DNA from: a virus
Reading direction: 5' to 3' (one strand)
IMG/VR virus record: IMGVR_UViG_3300034072_000926
Location: 1 to 41,620 of that record
DNA length: 41,620 nt
Made by a program: the position numbers and the translations under genes. Shown one piece after another: positions 18,301 to 25,862 of this stretch (its first letter is position 1; each line of letters begins with the position of its first letter). A model generated the notes under the pieces. The model worked only from the letters and a program-made list of their open reading frames with translations. It made no database searches and had not been told where the DNA came from.

Positions 18301-18782
18301 GTTCGAACGTAGGTGATCTTCGTGAAGCCCTCATCCAAAGTGGGCGCTTGGTAACGCTTCTGCATTGACATTAAGGCTACATAGGGAACGCTCTTCCCGG
18401 TCGCCTCTTTACGAGCTTGCATCCGACGCTTCAGTTCAGCATCGTCCACCACAAAAACCACGGCCTCTACCTCGGTTCCCTCAGGGAGGTCCTTGAAATA
18501 GTCCTTGCGGTTCTTCGCAGACATCGAAGTGCGGTCGATGATGACATTCTTTCCATCACTCAAAGCATTGCGATAAGCGTACTTGAATGTCTTATTGAAC
18601 TGTCCCCACGGAGCCTTCGAATGCGCTTCGTCATATGTCAAGCCGCGCTCAGCTGCCCACTCGTCCACGAGATCGTCAGTTGAAGCAACCACCCATTCTT
18701 CGGTCGTGCTGGCCAAGAACTTCGCGCGCCATGTGGACTTACCGCTCGCCGGGGGACCGATTAGGATGATTAGCTTTGCCAT
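18297..18782 (-). CDS. P-loop 5'-kinase, polynucleotide-kinase/zeta-like
   Basis: 161 residues. Walker A GPPASGKST at 9-17. STDDLVDEWAAERG follows strand 2, as in T4 Pnk (D35-like catalytic Asp). IIDRTSMSAKNRKDYF matches the DRTNxxxxxR lid/substrate motif of T4 Pnk and AAA_33 kinases. There is no C-terminal HAD phosphatase, so this would be a kinase-only enzyme. In this genome, repair of cut tRNAs or end-healing of split tRNAs is a plausible use (inference). It has a sigma70-like promoter close to the ATG. Confidence 0.85.
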   Translation of the reverse strand: MAKLIILIGPPASGKSTWRAKFLASTTEEWVVASTDDLVDEWAAERGLTYDEAHSKAPWGQFNKTFKYAYRNALSDGKNVIIDRTSMSAKNRKDYFKDLPEGTEVEAVVFVVDDAELKRRMQARKEATGKSVPYVALMSMQKRYQAPTLDEGFTKITYVRT

Positions 18783-18788
18783 ACTCTT

Positions 18789-18817
18789 TATATAAGGAAT
18801 CTCTAACCTAACGTCAA
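18789..18817 (-). promoter_or_regulatory. Sigma70-like promoter before the kinase gene
   Basis: TTGACG, 17-bp spacer, TATATA, running directly into AAGAGTATG, so the leader would be very short. Confidence 0.5.
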
Positions 18818-19722
18818 CCTCTGACTGGTAGATTTTTCAAACCATTGTCAAGGTCGGTGAGATATTTTACACCGAAATGAGGATTCGCGACATCCAGTGC
18901 ATCAATGAGATGCTGGGGCAAATCGTTCTCGATATCAGGACAACAGCTGGCTACCGCAACCGCAACAGCAGCCGCGCTATCAGTGTCTCCACCGCGCTGT
19001 GTTGCGTCCTTGATGATGTCAGTGAGCTTATCGAAGGTTGTGACCGCGTAGGCCATGTAAGCCGAAATGCTACTGGCCTTGATGCTCGTGCCGAGACCCT
19101 TAGCATTCTGGATAACTTGTTGTTCCCAGCGGAACTCGTCATCCTTGCCATCTTCCCAGTCAGCGACCATCATAAGCCAGCTGACCAGTTCCTTCCGATC
19201 CTTGCCCATATGAATGAAGTAGTGAGCCGATAGTGCGACCAACTGGGCATGGATTGCTGAAACTGGATGATGGGTTGTGATAGCCTGAATGGTCGCCGCC
19301 AGCTTGAGCAACTTAATATCCTGGATATAGCCAAGAGGCGCAACACCCATGACGCTACCATTGCTCGATTTGATTCGACTCACGTTCTTCACAAAGTCGA
19401 TATTCTTGGTGGTTGCTTTGAGGAAAGCTTGATAGCCTCGGCTATATCCTTCTCTCGGATCCTGCCAATATGCGTCGAGGTATTTCCCCGCATAAACCAT
19501 AGGATTGATGAGATCTTCGAGGTGATCGATCTTGTAGCTGTAGATGACCGCTAGAGCATTGCCGATTGCCCGTTGGGTATCATCGGTATATTGACCGGGC
19601 TTGAGTTCCAGATAGGTCGGATGCTGCACGAATGTGCTCAGATCAATCGGAGCAGGTTGATCCTTTTTCGCAAACTCCCATCCGATCGCATACGCATCAG
19701 CCACAGCCATTTCGAGCAGCAT
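18814..19722 (-). CDS. ADP-ribosylglycohydrolase (ARH/DraG family)
   Basis: 302 residues from ATG 19720-19722 (AAGGAG 6 bases upstream). The N-terminal MAVADAYAIGWEF is the GDAxG-like helix. YTDDTQ (about 46-51) and GGDTDS near 245 are the two di-metal signatures of the family; both are intact. Such enzymes remove ADP-ribose from protein Arg/Ser or from nucleic acid. With the possible ADP-ribosyltransferase at 10501-11226 it could form a modification/reversal pair, or counter host ADP-ribosylation defence. Confidence 0.9.
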   Translation of the reverse strand: MLLEMAVADAYAIGWEFAKKDQPAPIDLSTFVQHPTYLELKPGQYTDDTQRAIGNALAVIYSYKIDHLEDLINPMVYAGKYLDAYWQDPREGYSRGYQAFLKATTKNIDFVKNVSRIKSSNGSVMGVAPLGYIQDIKLLKLAATIQAITTHHPVSAIHAQLVALSAHYFIHMGKDRKELVSWLMMVADWEDGKDDEFRWEQQVIQNAKGLGTSIKASSISAYMAYAVTTFDKLTDIIKDATQRGGDTDSAAAVAVAVASCCPDIENDLPQHLIDALDVANPHFGVKYLTDLDNGLKNLPVRG

Positions 19723-19729
19723 AGTGAAC

Positions 19730-19776
19730 TCCTTATAGATGCCTGACCTATAAGGACAACTGGGCGTCCTGTCAAG
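19730..19776 (-). promoter_or_regulatory. Promoter with 9-bp dyad before ADP-ribosylglycohydrolase
   Basis: TTGACA, 17-bp spacer, TATAGG on the minus strand. TCCTTATAG/CTATAAGGA flanks the -10 and reaches the AAGGAG ribosome site. Confidence 0.55.
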
Positions 19777-19815
19777 GGAATAGCGGAGCCGGCCCAACCC
19801 AACTCCGCTATTCTT

Positions 19816-20157
19816 TTAGGCTGCGACCTTCTCGTCAGCCTGTGAAACGATGCTTGTGGATGCGAAGATTTCATTCCACTTGGTCACGTCTGCGACCTTA
19901 TCGGGATGATTCTCGACGCGTTCGCCCGTGAGCTTTACGCTCTTCACACGGCGCATGTCAAAGCGTCGCAATCCCGGTTCTCCGCCAGTTACCTGATATC
20001 CGTAGAGAGATTCCTTGCCGTTCTTGGAACCATAGATCCATGGCTCAACAACTCGGTCAGAGGGAGTCTCGTCCTGGCTGTTCTCGCTATGATAGCGGAA
20101 GCTGACCTGAAGACGATTCTCGATGGCGTCTACTAGCGTGGGATGCTGAGGTGACAT
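19816..20157 (-). CDS. Stand-alone WYL-domain-like protein
   Basis: 113 residues. AIENRLQVSFRYHSEN, RVVEPWIYGSKNGKESLYGYQ and LRRFDMRRVKSVKLT reproduce the WYL pattern (V-x-F-x-Y, R-x-V-x-P, L-x-G-Y, R-x-F-x-(I/M)-x-R-I). WYL domains bind ligands such as nucleotides or ssDNA and usually regulate transcription; here no DNA-binding domain is fused. Start ATG 20155-20157 with GGAG 6 bases upstream. Confidence 0.65.
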   Translation of the reverse strand: MSPQHPTLVDAIENRLQVSFRYHSENSQDETPSDRVVEPWIYGSKNGKESLYGYQVTGGEPGLRRFDMRRVKSVKLTGERVENHPDKVADVTKWNEIFASTSIVSQADEKVAA

Positions 20158-20226
20158 GCAGTTCTCCAAATGTTTGTGCTGCAGGGCTAATCAAGCATAG
20201 CTGCTCTGCCCTTGCAAGCGATTATT

Positions 20227-20652
20227 TTATTTCACAGGGTTAGGCTTGTATTTGGGATCCTCCCAACGCTTTACACATTTAGGAGTTGGATTGACACCCC
20301 TGTGATAGGTCTGCCATTTAACAGGCTTTCCAGAGCGGGTCCTATTATGGTAGACGTTCTCGTCATATTGAAGAGACAACTTGATCATGAGATATTGTTG
20401 CTTCGTCAGCCCGTAAGCCGCAAACGCATTGAGGAAACGATAAGGCAGACCTTCCTTATCGAAACAGAAAGGCATATTCCTAAATTCGTTGAGAACCCTT
20501 GGGTATTTGCCACGAATGTAATTCACCAGTTCCTTGTTGCGAGCTCGGACAGCCTTACAATAATCAGTCCAACCAGAGTCTGGTTGGTAGGTAAAGAGGT
20601 CATACAGTCCATCCTTGCGATGGATGACATTGAGCTTGATCTGCTCGCTCAT
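20227..20652 (-). CDS. Hypothetical protein, 141 aa
   Basis: Tyr- and Arg-rich, ending WEDPKYKP. The central segment QYLMIKLSLQYDENVY resembles MMRIKLAWVF in the next gene upstream, so the two may be distant paralogues. ATGA overlap with that gene. Function unknown. Confidence 0.7.
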   Translation of the reverse strand: MSEQIKLNVIHRKDGLYDLFTYQPDSGWTDYCKAVRARNKELVNYIRGKYPRVLNEFRNMPFCFDKEGLPYRFLNAFAAYGLTKQQYLMIKLSLQYDENVYHNRTRSGKPVKWQTYHRGVNPTPKCVKRWEDPKYKPNPVK

Positions 20653-21128
20653 GCCTCTTTCACCTTTTTAGGGGCAACTTTGTCGGCCATTCGCTTCTTC
20701 AAGGTTTCGCTTGGTTCAAGAGGTTCAGTCTGGTCTAATGCCCAAACATCGCCTGCATATGATGCTTTACCACCAAGCTCTGCTTTCTTGGTTGTGAAAA
20801 CCCAGGCAAGCTTGATTCGCATCATGTCATTGCGAGAGACATTATAGGCAACGAAGCACTTATCATCGTTGATTGTCTTGTAACGAACGCTCCAACTACG
20901 ATAACGATAGTCTCGCACCCGCTTCTTCGACATATAACGGAACTCAGTAGGAACTTCCTTGAGATTCATCCGAATCCAATTGCAGAACTTCCTAGTGTTA
21001 TTGGTCTTCGCTCGTTCTGTCAGGTTATGAGCAGAGTTCCATGAACCAACTTGGTCATGATGCACCATGATAGTTGAGGTGCCATCTTCGTTCTCTAAGA
21101 TGTAGAGCGGGAAGTCTAGGGTATTCAC
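20649..21128 (-). CDS. Hypothetical protein, 159 aa
   Basis: Starts at GTG in a GTGA overlap with the upstream gene. Basic, Trp/Tyr-rich, with a Lys-rich C-terminus. See the paralogy note for 20227-20652. Unknown function. Confidence 0.7.
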   Translation of the reverse strand: MNTLDFPLYILENEDGTSTIMVHHDQVGSWNSAHNLTERAKTNNTRKFCNWIRMNLKEVPTEFRYMSKKRVRDYRYRSWSVRYKTINDDKCFVAYNVSRNDMMRIKLAWVFTTKKAELGGKASYAGDVWALDQTEPLEPSETLKKRMADKVAPKKVKEA

Positions 21129-21589
21129 TTACGGAACTCCGCAGTAACATCCTTGATCGCTTCAGGGACAAGATGAACCGTAAAGCCAGAAAAGACCCTC
21201 CAGTATTCACCATCTGCCCAAGTGCCGACCAGGTTGTAGAGCAGTTCCATGTAGAAATAATCGTCATCGTCCTCGTCAATCTCTTCATCGACGTTTCGGA
21301 TCCAGTCCTGTGGGACGAAGTTGCCTGCGGCCTTCCATTCGGCAATCTTGTTGTCGAGGTATTCAGTATGGTCGACGGAACGACGGTTCCGTCCAAAGCG
21401 ACTGAAGATGTCAGTGTTACCGAGAGTCGCTTGACCATTGTTGCTTCCACTCTTGAAGCACTCGGCAATCATGATATAAAAGCGGACTTCGTCGGCCGTT
21501 AGACCTTGAAGTTCTTCAGTCTTATAGTTGTCAGCGTCGTTTTCCCAAGTATCAATCTTGAGGAGGTAGCCAGGAACGATATTCGACAT
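21125..21589 (-). CDS. Hypothetical acidic protein, 154 aa
   Basis: Helical, with a very acidic stretch (VDEEIDEDDDDYFYMEL) around residues 95-112. First gene of a run of three overlapping genes. CGGGGATC lies before ATG 21587-21589. Unknown. Confidence 0.72.
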   Translation of the reverse strand: MSNIVPGYLLKIDTWENDADNYKTEELQGLTADEVRFYIMIAECFKSGSNNGQATLGNTDIFSRFGRNRRSVDHTEYLDNKIAEWKAAGNFVPQDWIRNVDEEIDEDDDDYFYMELLYNLVGTWADGEYWRVFSGFTVHLVPEAIKDVTAEFRK

Positions 21590-21665
21590 TACAGATCCCC
21601 GTTATGGTTCGATCTGCAAGACTCCTGCCCTACCTGACCAACTTAAAAGGGGAGCATCTAATCTG

Positions 21666-21941
21666 TCAAATTAATCTTGGTTTGGGCTTGGTGCGCTTCA
21701 TGTAATCTTGTGGCTTGATTACAGATGGCGAATTCAGAGATGTCAGGATAGTCTGACATTCATTGAGGGTTTGCTTATAGGAAGCGATAAGGACATTGTC
21801 CATTTTGCCACGAACAGAGAAGCCCATGTTCCATCCAAAGATAAGGGCTAACACGACCCACCAACGACTTACTCCCTTGCGAGCTTGTCCAGGGTTAGTG
21901 CGCCGATGACGTTCTTTGATAGTTTCGTGGTTGTCGAGCAT
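21666..21941 (-). CDS. Small single-TM protein, 91 aa
   Basis: A basic N-terminus (RHRRTNPGQARKG) precedes one membrane segment (WWVVLALIFGWNMGFSV), then a helical tail. Overlaps the upstream gene by 73 nt, so the true start may be internal. Topology resembles small phage spanin or membrane proteins but nothing specific is recognised. Confidence 0.55.
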   Translation of the reverse strand: MLDNHETIKERHRRTNPGQARKGVSRWWVVLALIFGWNMGFSVRGKMDNVLIASYKQTLNECQTILTSLNSPSVIKPQDYMKRTKPKPRLI

Positions 21942-22177
21942 TCTTTGATTTCCACAGTGGCATCTCGATCTTTGACATGAAGCTTCACGACATCAACGTG
22001 AACTTTGCCAGTTTTGCCAATGCGGTTTACACGACCAACAGAAGCCGTCGGATACCCAGTCCATCGAACGAACAACAGGAAGTCCCCGATGTCAATTTCA
22101 TCACCATACTGGTCTTTGGGCCATCGTTTGCCCCTAGCCAGTTTGATACGTTCTGGAGTATCCGACGTCTCGGTCAT
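21869..22177 (-). CDS. Paralogue of a small beta-barrel-like domain, 102 aa
   Basis: GDEIDIGDFLLFVRW, VGRVNRIGKTGKVHVDVVKL and a C-terminal L-(S/M)-x-x-(V/L)-x-x-x-L segment match the C-terminal halves of the proteins at 22510-23259 and 23259-23960: xxIxVGDFxxFV, G-x-V-x-(K/R)-(I/F), G-x-V-(F/H)-(V/A)-x-x-(I/L)-K-L. This is an SH3/KOW-like barrel by appearance. ATGA overlap with the lipoprotein gene. Confidence 0.65.
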   Translation of the reverse strand: MTETSDTPERIKLARGKRWPKDQYGDEIDIGDFLLFVRWTGYPTASVGRVNRIGKTGKVHVDVVKLHVKDRDATVEIKECSTTTKLSKNVIGALTLDKLARE

Positions 22178-22458
22178 GCCTTGGCCTTTTTCAAGACCTT
22201 CTTCTCGTCGACTACGTAGATAACGGCACCTTTGTCTTTCTTGAAGCAGACCTGGCCGGCGACTGTATCGCCTTTCTTGTTCACTGCAAGGAAGCCACGA
22301 CCCTTGCCCATCTTACCGCAAGAGAAACCCTCACGGATAGTGACCTTGGTATAGCCGATGCTTTCGAGATGTTTCGAGAGGTCCTCACTACGGACCATCG
22401 GGGACTGCGCGCCACAAGCTGCGGTGGCCAACAGAGCGAGGATAGAAAGTTTACGCAT
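22174..22458 (-). CDS. Small lipoprotein, 94 aa
   Basis: MRKLSILALLATAAC: basic start, hydrophobic core and a lipobox-like TAAC with Cys 15. The mature domain has two further Cys (SCGKMG, VCFKKD), probably a disulfide, and a Lys-rich end. GAAGGAGAACCC precedes the ATG. Probably outer- or inner-membrane anchored on the periplasmic side. Confidence 0.75.
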   Translation of the reverse strand: MRKLSILALLATAACGAQSPMVRSEDLSKHLESIGYTKVTIREGFSCGKMGKGRGFLAVNKKGDTVAGQVCFKKDKGAVIYVVDEKKVLKKAKA

Positions 22459-22505
22459 GGGTTCTCCTTCCACTCTTAGATATGAGGAAGGAGAACCCTT
22501 GTCAA
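22459..22505 (-). promoter_or_regulatory. Promoter overlapped by a perfect 13-bp dyad
   Basis: TTGACA (22500-22505), 17-bp spacer, TATCTA (22477-22482). GGGTTCTCCTTCC (22459-22471) and GGAAGGAGAACCC (22486-22498) form a 13-bp inverted repeat centred near the -10. One arm lies in the untranscribed spacer, so it is more likely a DNA operator than an mRNA hairpin. Confidence 0.65.
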
Positions 22506-22509
22506 TAGC

Positions 22510-23259
22510 TTAGAGGATAGACAGCCTTGCGACCATGAGCTTTTCCATCAGATCTTTGCTCATAATGACAATGAGACTGTTGTCCTTGATGCGCTTCTCT
22601 GCCGATTTGTCGTTCTCTGCGAGCTTGATGTTCTTCGCGAACACATAGCCCTCATTGTCAATCTTCGTCACCTTGCCGTAATAGATGCCGGCTGAGTTAC
22701 GAGCATTGTCAAAGTTGTAGAGCACATAGGAGATAAAGTCACCAACTTTGATCTCACGATCCAACTTGTCCTTTGGCGCAGGAGCAGCAGGCTTTTCAGT
22801 CCTCTCCCATTTCCAGAACGTGCCTTCCTCTGCGGTGCGATGCGGAAGCCAGTTGATAGCCCAGCCAGCGTTAGCATCTACCTTATTGGTCCTGCCATCC
22901 CACTTAATGAAGCCGTCAAGCATGATACTGCCGAAATGCTCTTCCTTGACGTTCTCTTCCTTAACTTCAATATCCGGTTCATCCTTTGGCGTAGGACTAT
23001 AGATCCAGGTATTGCGGCGGCCCTTCAGAAAAGCCTGGATGCAATCAGGCTTGATGTAAAGCTTGCCTACTGCGCCAATACGACGAGGGTCAGCATTTTG
23101 CTGAAATTCAACGTAGATCGTTTCGCCACGGATATAGCGACGAAGCATCTCTGCCATTTGCTTCTTCCATCCAGAATTATGGACTTGTCCATAATGGCAC
23201 AGGGCAACCTTGTCAGGCAGCATCGGGGGAGGAGTTGGAACCAAGTATGTCTTGCTCAT
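22510..23259 (-). CDS. Paralogue family member A, 249 aa
   Basis: Two related units. The N-terminal part has RYIRGETIYVEFQQNADPRRIGAVGKL; the C-terminal barrel-like part has DREIKVGDFISYVLYN, GKVTKIDNEGYVFAKNIKL and LMEKLMVARLS. The gene downstream of 23259-23960 by TAATG overlap is clearly homologous to it. Unknown function; the repeated barrel could bind nucleic acid or protein. Confidence 0.72.
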   Translation of the reverse strand: MSKTYLVPTPPPMLPDKVALCHYGQVHNSGWKKQMAEMLRRYIRGETIYVEFQQNADPRRIGAVGKLYIKPDCIQAFLKGRRNTWIYSPTPKDEPDIEVKEENVKEEHFGSIMLDGFIKWDGRTNKVDANAGWAINWLPHRTAEEGTFWKWERTEKPAAPAPKDKLDREIKVGDFISYVLYNFDNARNSAGIYYGKVTKIDNEGYVFAKNIKLAENDKSAEKRIKDNSLIVIMSKDLMEKLMVARLSIL

Positions 23260-23960
23260 TAGTCTGCACTCAACCTTGCCATCATGAGACGGCTCATCAA
23301 TTTGTCATTACAGATCACAACATCGTCCATGTCGTGCGCGCGGAGTTCTTCGCTCTTGCCGTCATCATCGCGAAGTTTCAGAGTCTTAACGAACACGCCG
23401 CCTTTTTTCGTGAAGCGAGTCACATTACCAAACTTCATAGAAGTTACGCCATACTTGCGATGGACGAAACAAACGAATTGGCCAACTTCTAGCTGTTGTC
23501 CTAGGTGATCATATGCAATAACAGCAGGCTCAGATTCCTTGGTTGCACCCTTGGTCCAATTCCAGATCGTGCCTTCTTCCGCTGGCCAGTCAGGGAGAAC
23601 TTCAATCTCGTTAGCATAAGGACTGCACTTGTTCTTGCGACCATCCCACACAACTTCGATGTCTCGGATATAGAGATAGTCCTTATTGGCACCATACCAG
23701 CTATTGGTTGTCGAAGCTGGTCTATAATCGAAGGTTACCTTAGATAGACGTCCGACAGAACCAATGCGACGATCATCTAGGATCTGAACATATACCGGTT
23801 CATCGTGGGCAAGTTTGCGTTCGATTTCAGCGATGAAGTTCTTCGTCTTAACGCGCTTCGAAGCATCAACATATTCACCCCATCGGGAATTGCCCAGCTT
23901 GATTCCACCATCATAGAACAGAAGTTCTTCGGCTTCAGGAGTTTCGTTTTCTTCTGACAT
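23259..23960 (-). CDS. Paralogue family member B, 233 aa
   Basis: Aligns with member A: DEPVYVQILDDRRIGSVGRL, LEVGQFVCFVHRKYG, FTKKGGVFVKTLKLRDDDGKS, KLMSRLMMARLSAD. Translationally coupled to it (TAATG). Unknown function. Confidence 0.72.
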   Translation of the reverse strand: MSEENETPEAEELLFYDGGIKLGNSRWGEYVDASKRVKTKNFIAEIERKLAHDEPVYVQILDDRRIGSVGRLSKVTFDYRPASTTNSWYGANKDYLYIRDIEVVWDGRKNKCSPYANEIEVLPDWPAEEGTIWNWTKGATKESEPAVIAYDHLGQQLEVGQFVCFVHRKYGVTSMKFGNVTRFTKKGGVFVKTLKLRDDDGKSEELRAHDMDDVVICNDKLMSRLMMARLSAD

Positions 23961-24046
23961 TATGCCTCACCAGTTTATTCGATCTGGCTCGGCACATATG
24001 AGTGGAGCATCCTTTTTCTACAAGGACGCTCGTCTAGTTGTCTATA

Positions 24047-24679
24047 TTATTCAGTAACTGTTGCAGTGTGGATAGCTTCAATGAGCTCCATCTGACTGGT
24101 CAGCACATGCTTGATGTTCTCGTATGCGTTGACCTGATGACTGAACAGTCGGCGGGCTTTCTTCAGCATCGGAAGGAAGAGGTCGTGGACCTCTTGGATA
24201 TACTTCTTCTGCTTCTCGATCGTGAACACGCCGACCATCGTTTGCAGATTGTGCATCCGATCGCAACCCTTTGCAATGCTGGCGATGGGGCAATGTGCCA
24301 TGTCCTCGAACAGTTGGACTTCGTCGCGCTTTTCGCCGCGGAACTCTTTTGTCATGTTCCAGACCGCGCCGGCAACTTCCTGTGCGAACACGGGATCATC
24401 GAAGAAGATGGCGAGGATTTCGCTATCCGCGACACCATAGTCTTCGCGGACATCGTGGAGTAGGATGGTTGCAATAACCTGCTGACGATACATCAAGTCC
24501 GGCAGCGTCATCGCATACAGTGCGATTTCGATCTGATGTTGGAACTCGGGAGTAACACCGTCCTTGCGGGTCCCAGTGTGATACTTCATCGCAAATTCGA
24601 GGGCTGCGAGAGCGTGATGAAAACGAGCACCGATCAGCTGATTGCGGAGCGTCAGCAGCTTCTTCTGGAACTTGTTCAT
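24047..24679 (-). CDS. HD-domain hydrolase, SpoT/MESH1-like
   Basis: 210 residues from ATG 24677-24679 (GGAGGT upstream; the ORF could open two codons earlier at GTG). FAMKYHTGTRKDGVTPEFQHQIEIA resembles the first helices of RelA/SpoT hydrolase domains (H..R.dG.py..H). ATILLHDVREDYG supplies the HD pair with ED, and KGCDRMHNLQTM the conserved Asp/Asn helix. The expected reaction is hydrolysis of (p)ppGpp or a related nucleotide. A 7-bp dyad CCTATGT/ACATAGG lies in its promoter. Confidence 0.8.
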   Translation of the reverse strand: MNKFQKKLLTLRNQLIGARFHHALAALEFAMKYHTGTRKDGVTPEFQHQIEIALYAMTLPDLMYRQQVIATILLHDVREDYGVADSEILAIFFDDPVFAQEVAGAVWNMTKEFRGEKRDEVQLFEDMAHCPIASIAKGCDRMHNLQTMVGVFTIEKQKKYIQEVHDLFLPMLKKARRLFSHQVNAYENIKHVLTSQMELIEAIHTATVTE

Positions 24680-24739
24680 TGTCACCTCCGTGTTTGCCTA
24701 TGTCGTAATGAAACATAGGTTACACCAGGTGTCAACCTT

Positions 24740-25183
24740 TTATAGGTAGGAGATTATGAAGAGATATCCATTACCTTCAATCATATGTCCAGAGATCTGA
24801 CGAGCGCCTGGACAGGCTGCAAGGATTTCATGATTGTATTGGTTGCGAGTCTTGCCCATAAAGGGAGGAGGAACTATCATGTGAATAACCCCTTGTCGAC
24901 CAAATTTGATCTCAGATGGTGCTGGACTCAAAGATGTGAGATTGTCGTATAGAGTCCCCAGAGACAGCCCTGTGAGAAAGGGACGCTCTAGGTCTTCCTC
25001 GCTTACGTTGGTAGGGGTAGTGATGCGCGAGCGGGGCGCTACGGGCAATTTAGAGCGAAGATTATCAAGACGGGACTGAGCAACACTACGGACGGTGTCC
25101 TCAGTGCTAGGATGAGCAATTAGCTCTTCGAGTTTCTGAATCGTTGTCCTATTGTCTTCAAAGAGATATTCACGAGCTCGCAC
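24740..25183 (-). CDS. Hypothetical protein with MRAREYLFE N-terminus, 147 aa
   Basis: MRAREYLFEDN: L-F-E/D is a possible prohead-protease site, as in other proteins of the window. Helical region 12-50, Pro-rich 88-110. Unknown; may be a packaged internal protein. Confidence 0.65.
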   Translation of the reverse strand: MRAREYLFEDNRTTIQKLEELIAHPSTEDTVRSVAQSRLDNLRSKLPVAPRSRITTPTNVSEEDLERPFLTGLSLGTLYDNLTSLSPAPSEIKFGRQGVIHMIVPPPFMGKTRNQYNHEILAACPGARQISGHMIEGNGYLFIISYL

Positions 25184-25215
25184 GTTACACCTTGTGTAGA
25201 ATTAACCACACATAT

Positions 25216-25407
25216 TTAGCCCATGAAATAAACTGTTCCGAAGATGACAGCCACCGGCAAAGCGAGGATCAAAGCTGCGACGAAGATCACGATAATGACA
25301 TCGAGGATATTCATCGCCGGATCATCGAAGTAGATGTCCCGAGGAGGTTGAGGGAGATCCCCAAAGAGAATCTCACCCCATTCCTTAAAGGCTTGCCCGA
25401 AGCCCAT
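25216..25407 (-). CDS. Small single-TM protein, 63 aa
   Basis: A soluble amphipathic N-terminus, then a membrane helix (ILDVIIVIFVAALILALPVAVIFGTVYF). TAATG-coupled to the upstream gene. Unknown. Confidence 0.7.
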   Translation of the reverse strand: MGFGQAFKEWGEILFGDLPQPPRDIYFDDPAMNILDVIIVIFVAALILALPVAVIFGTVYFMG

Positions 25408-25862
25408 TAGTCTTCGTCAGACTCTTCCTCGTCATCGAGACGATTGAGTTCATCATCGAGATCGCCGTTATCGATACACTGGTCGATGGCCTGGTCGATG
25501 ATACCGAGATCATGCGAATACCAGCCCTGGCGGTTGAAGAAATCGACAATCTGATCTAGATCAGTGATCTCTTCAACGGCTACATTGGACCAGAAGTCCA
25601 GCTGGACTTCACTATGCTTGCCGGCGAAGTCCGAATAATGAGCCGAAAGACCCGAAAGGGCATTGTATTTCTTGGCCCAATCATCCTTATGGAAGATCTG
25701 ACAGTCTTCGATTTCGGCCACTCGGCCATATCGGAAACCAATCTTGACCAACACATGGTCTTTGAAGCGGAAGAGATTCCGCTGGGCATCGACTTCGTCC
25801 CAGGTCATTGCAAGGACGCCGGCGACTACGATTCCTTTTTCTGTGATTCCAATATCAGCCAT
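25407..25862 (-). CDS. Hypothetical acidic protein, 151 aa
   Basis: From ATG 25860-25862 with AAGGAGG upstream. Folded N-terminal two thirds and a very acidic tail (DDELNRLDDEEESDED). It overlaps the end of the large upstream gene by 8 nt. Unknown. Confidence 0.72.
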   Translation of the reverse strand: MADIGITEKGIVVAGVLAMTWDEVDAQRNLFRFKDHVLVKIGFRYGRVAEIEDCQIFHKDDWAKKYNALSGLSAHYSDFAGKHSEVQLDFWSNVAVEEITDLDQIVDFFNRQGWYSHDLGIIDQAIDQCIDNGDLDDELNRLDDEEESDED

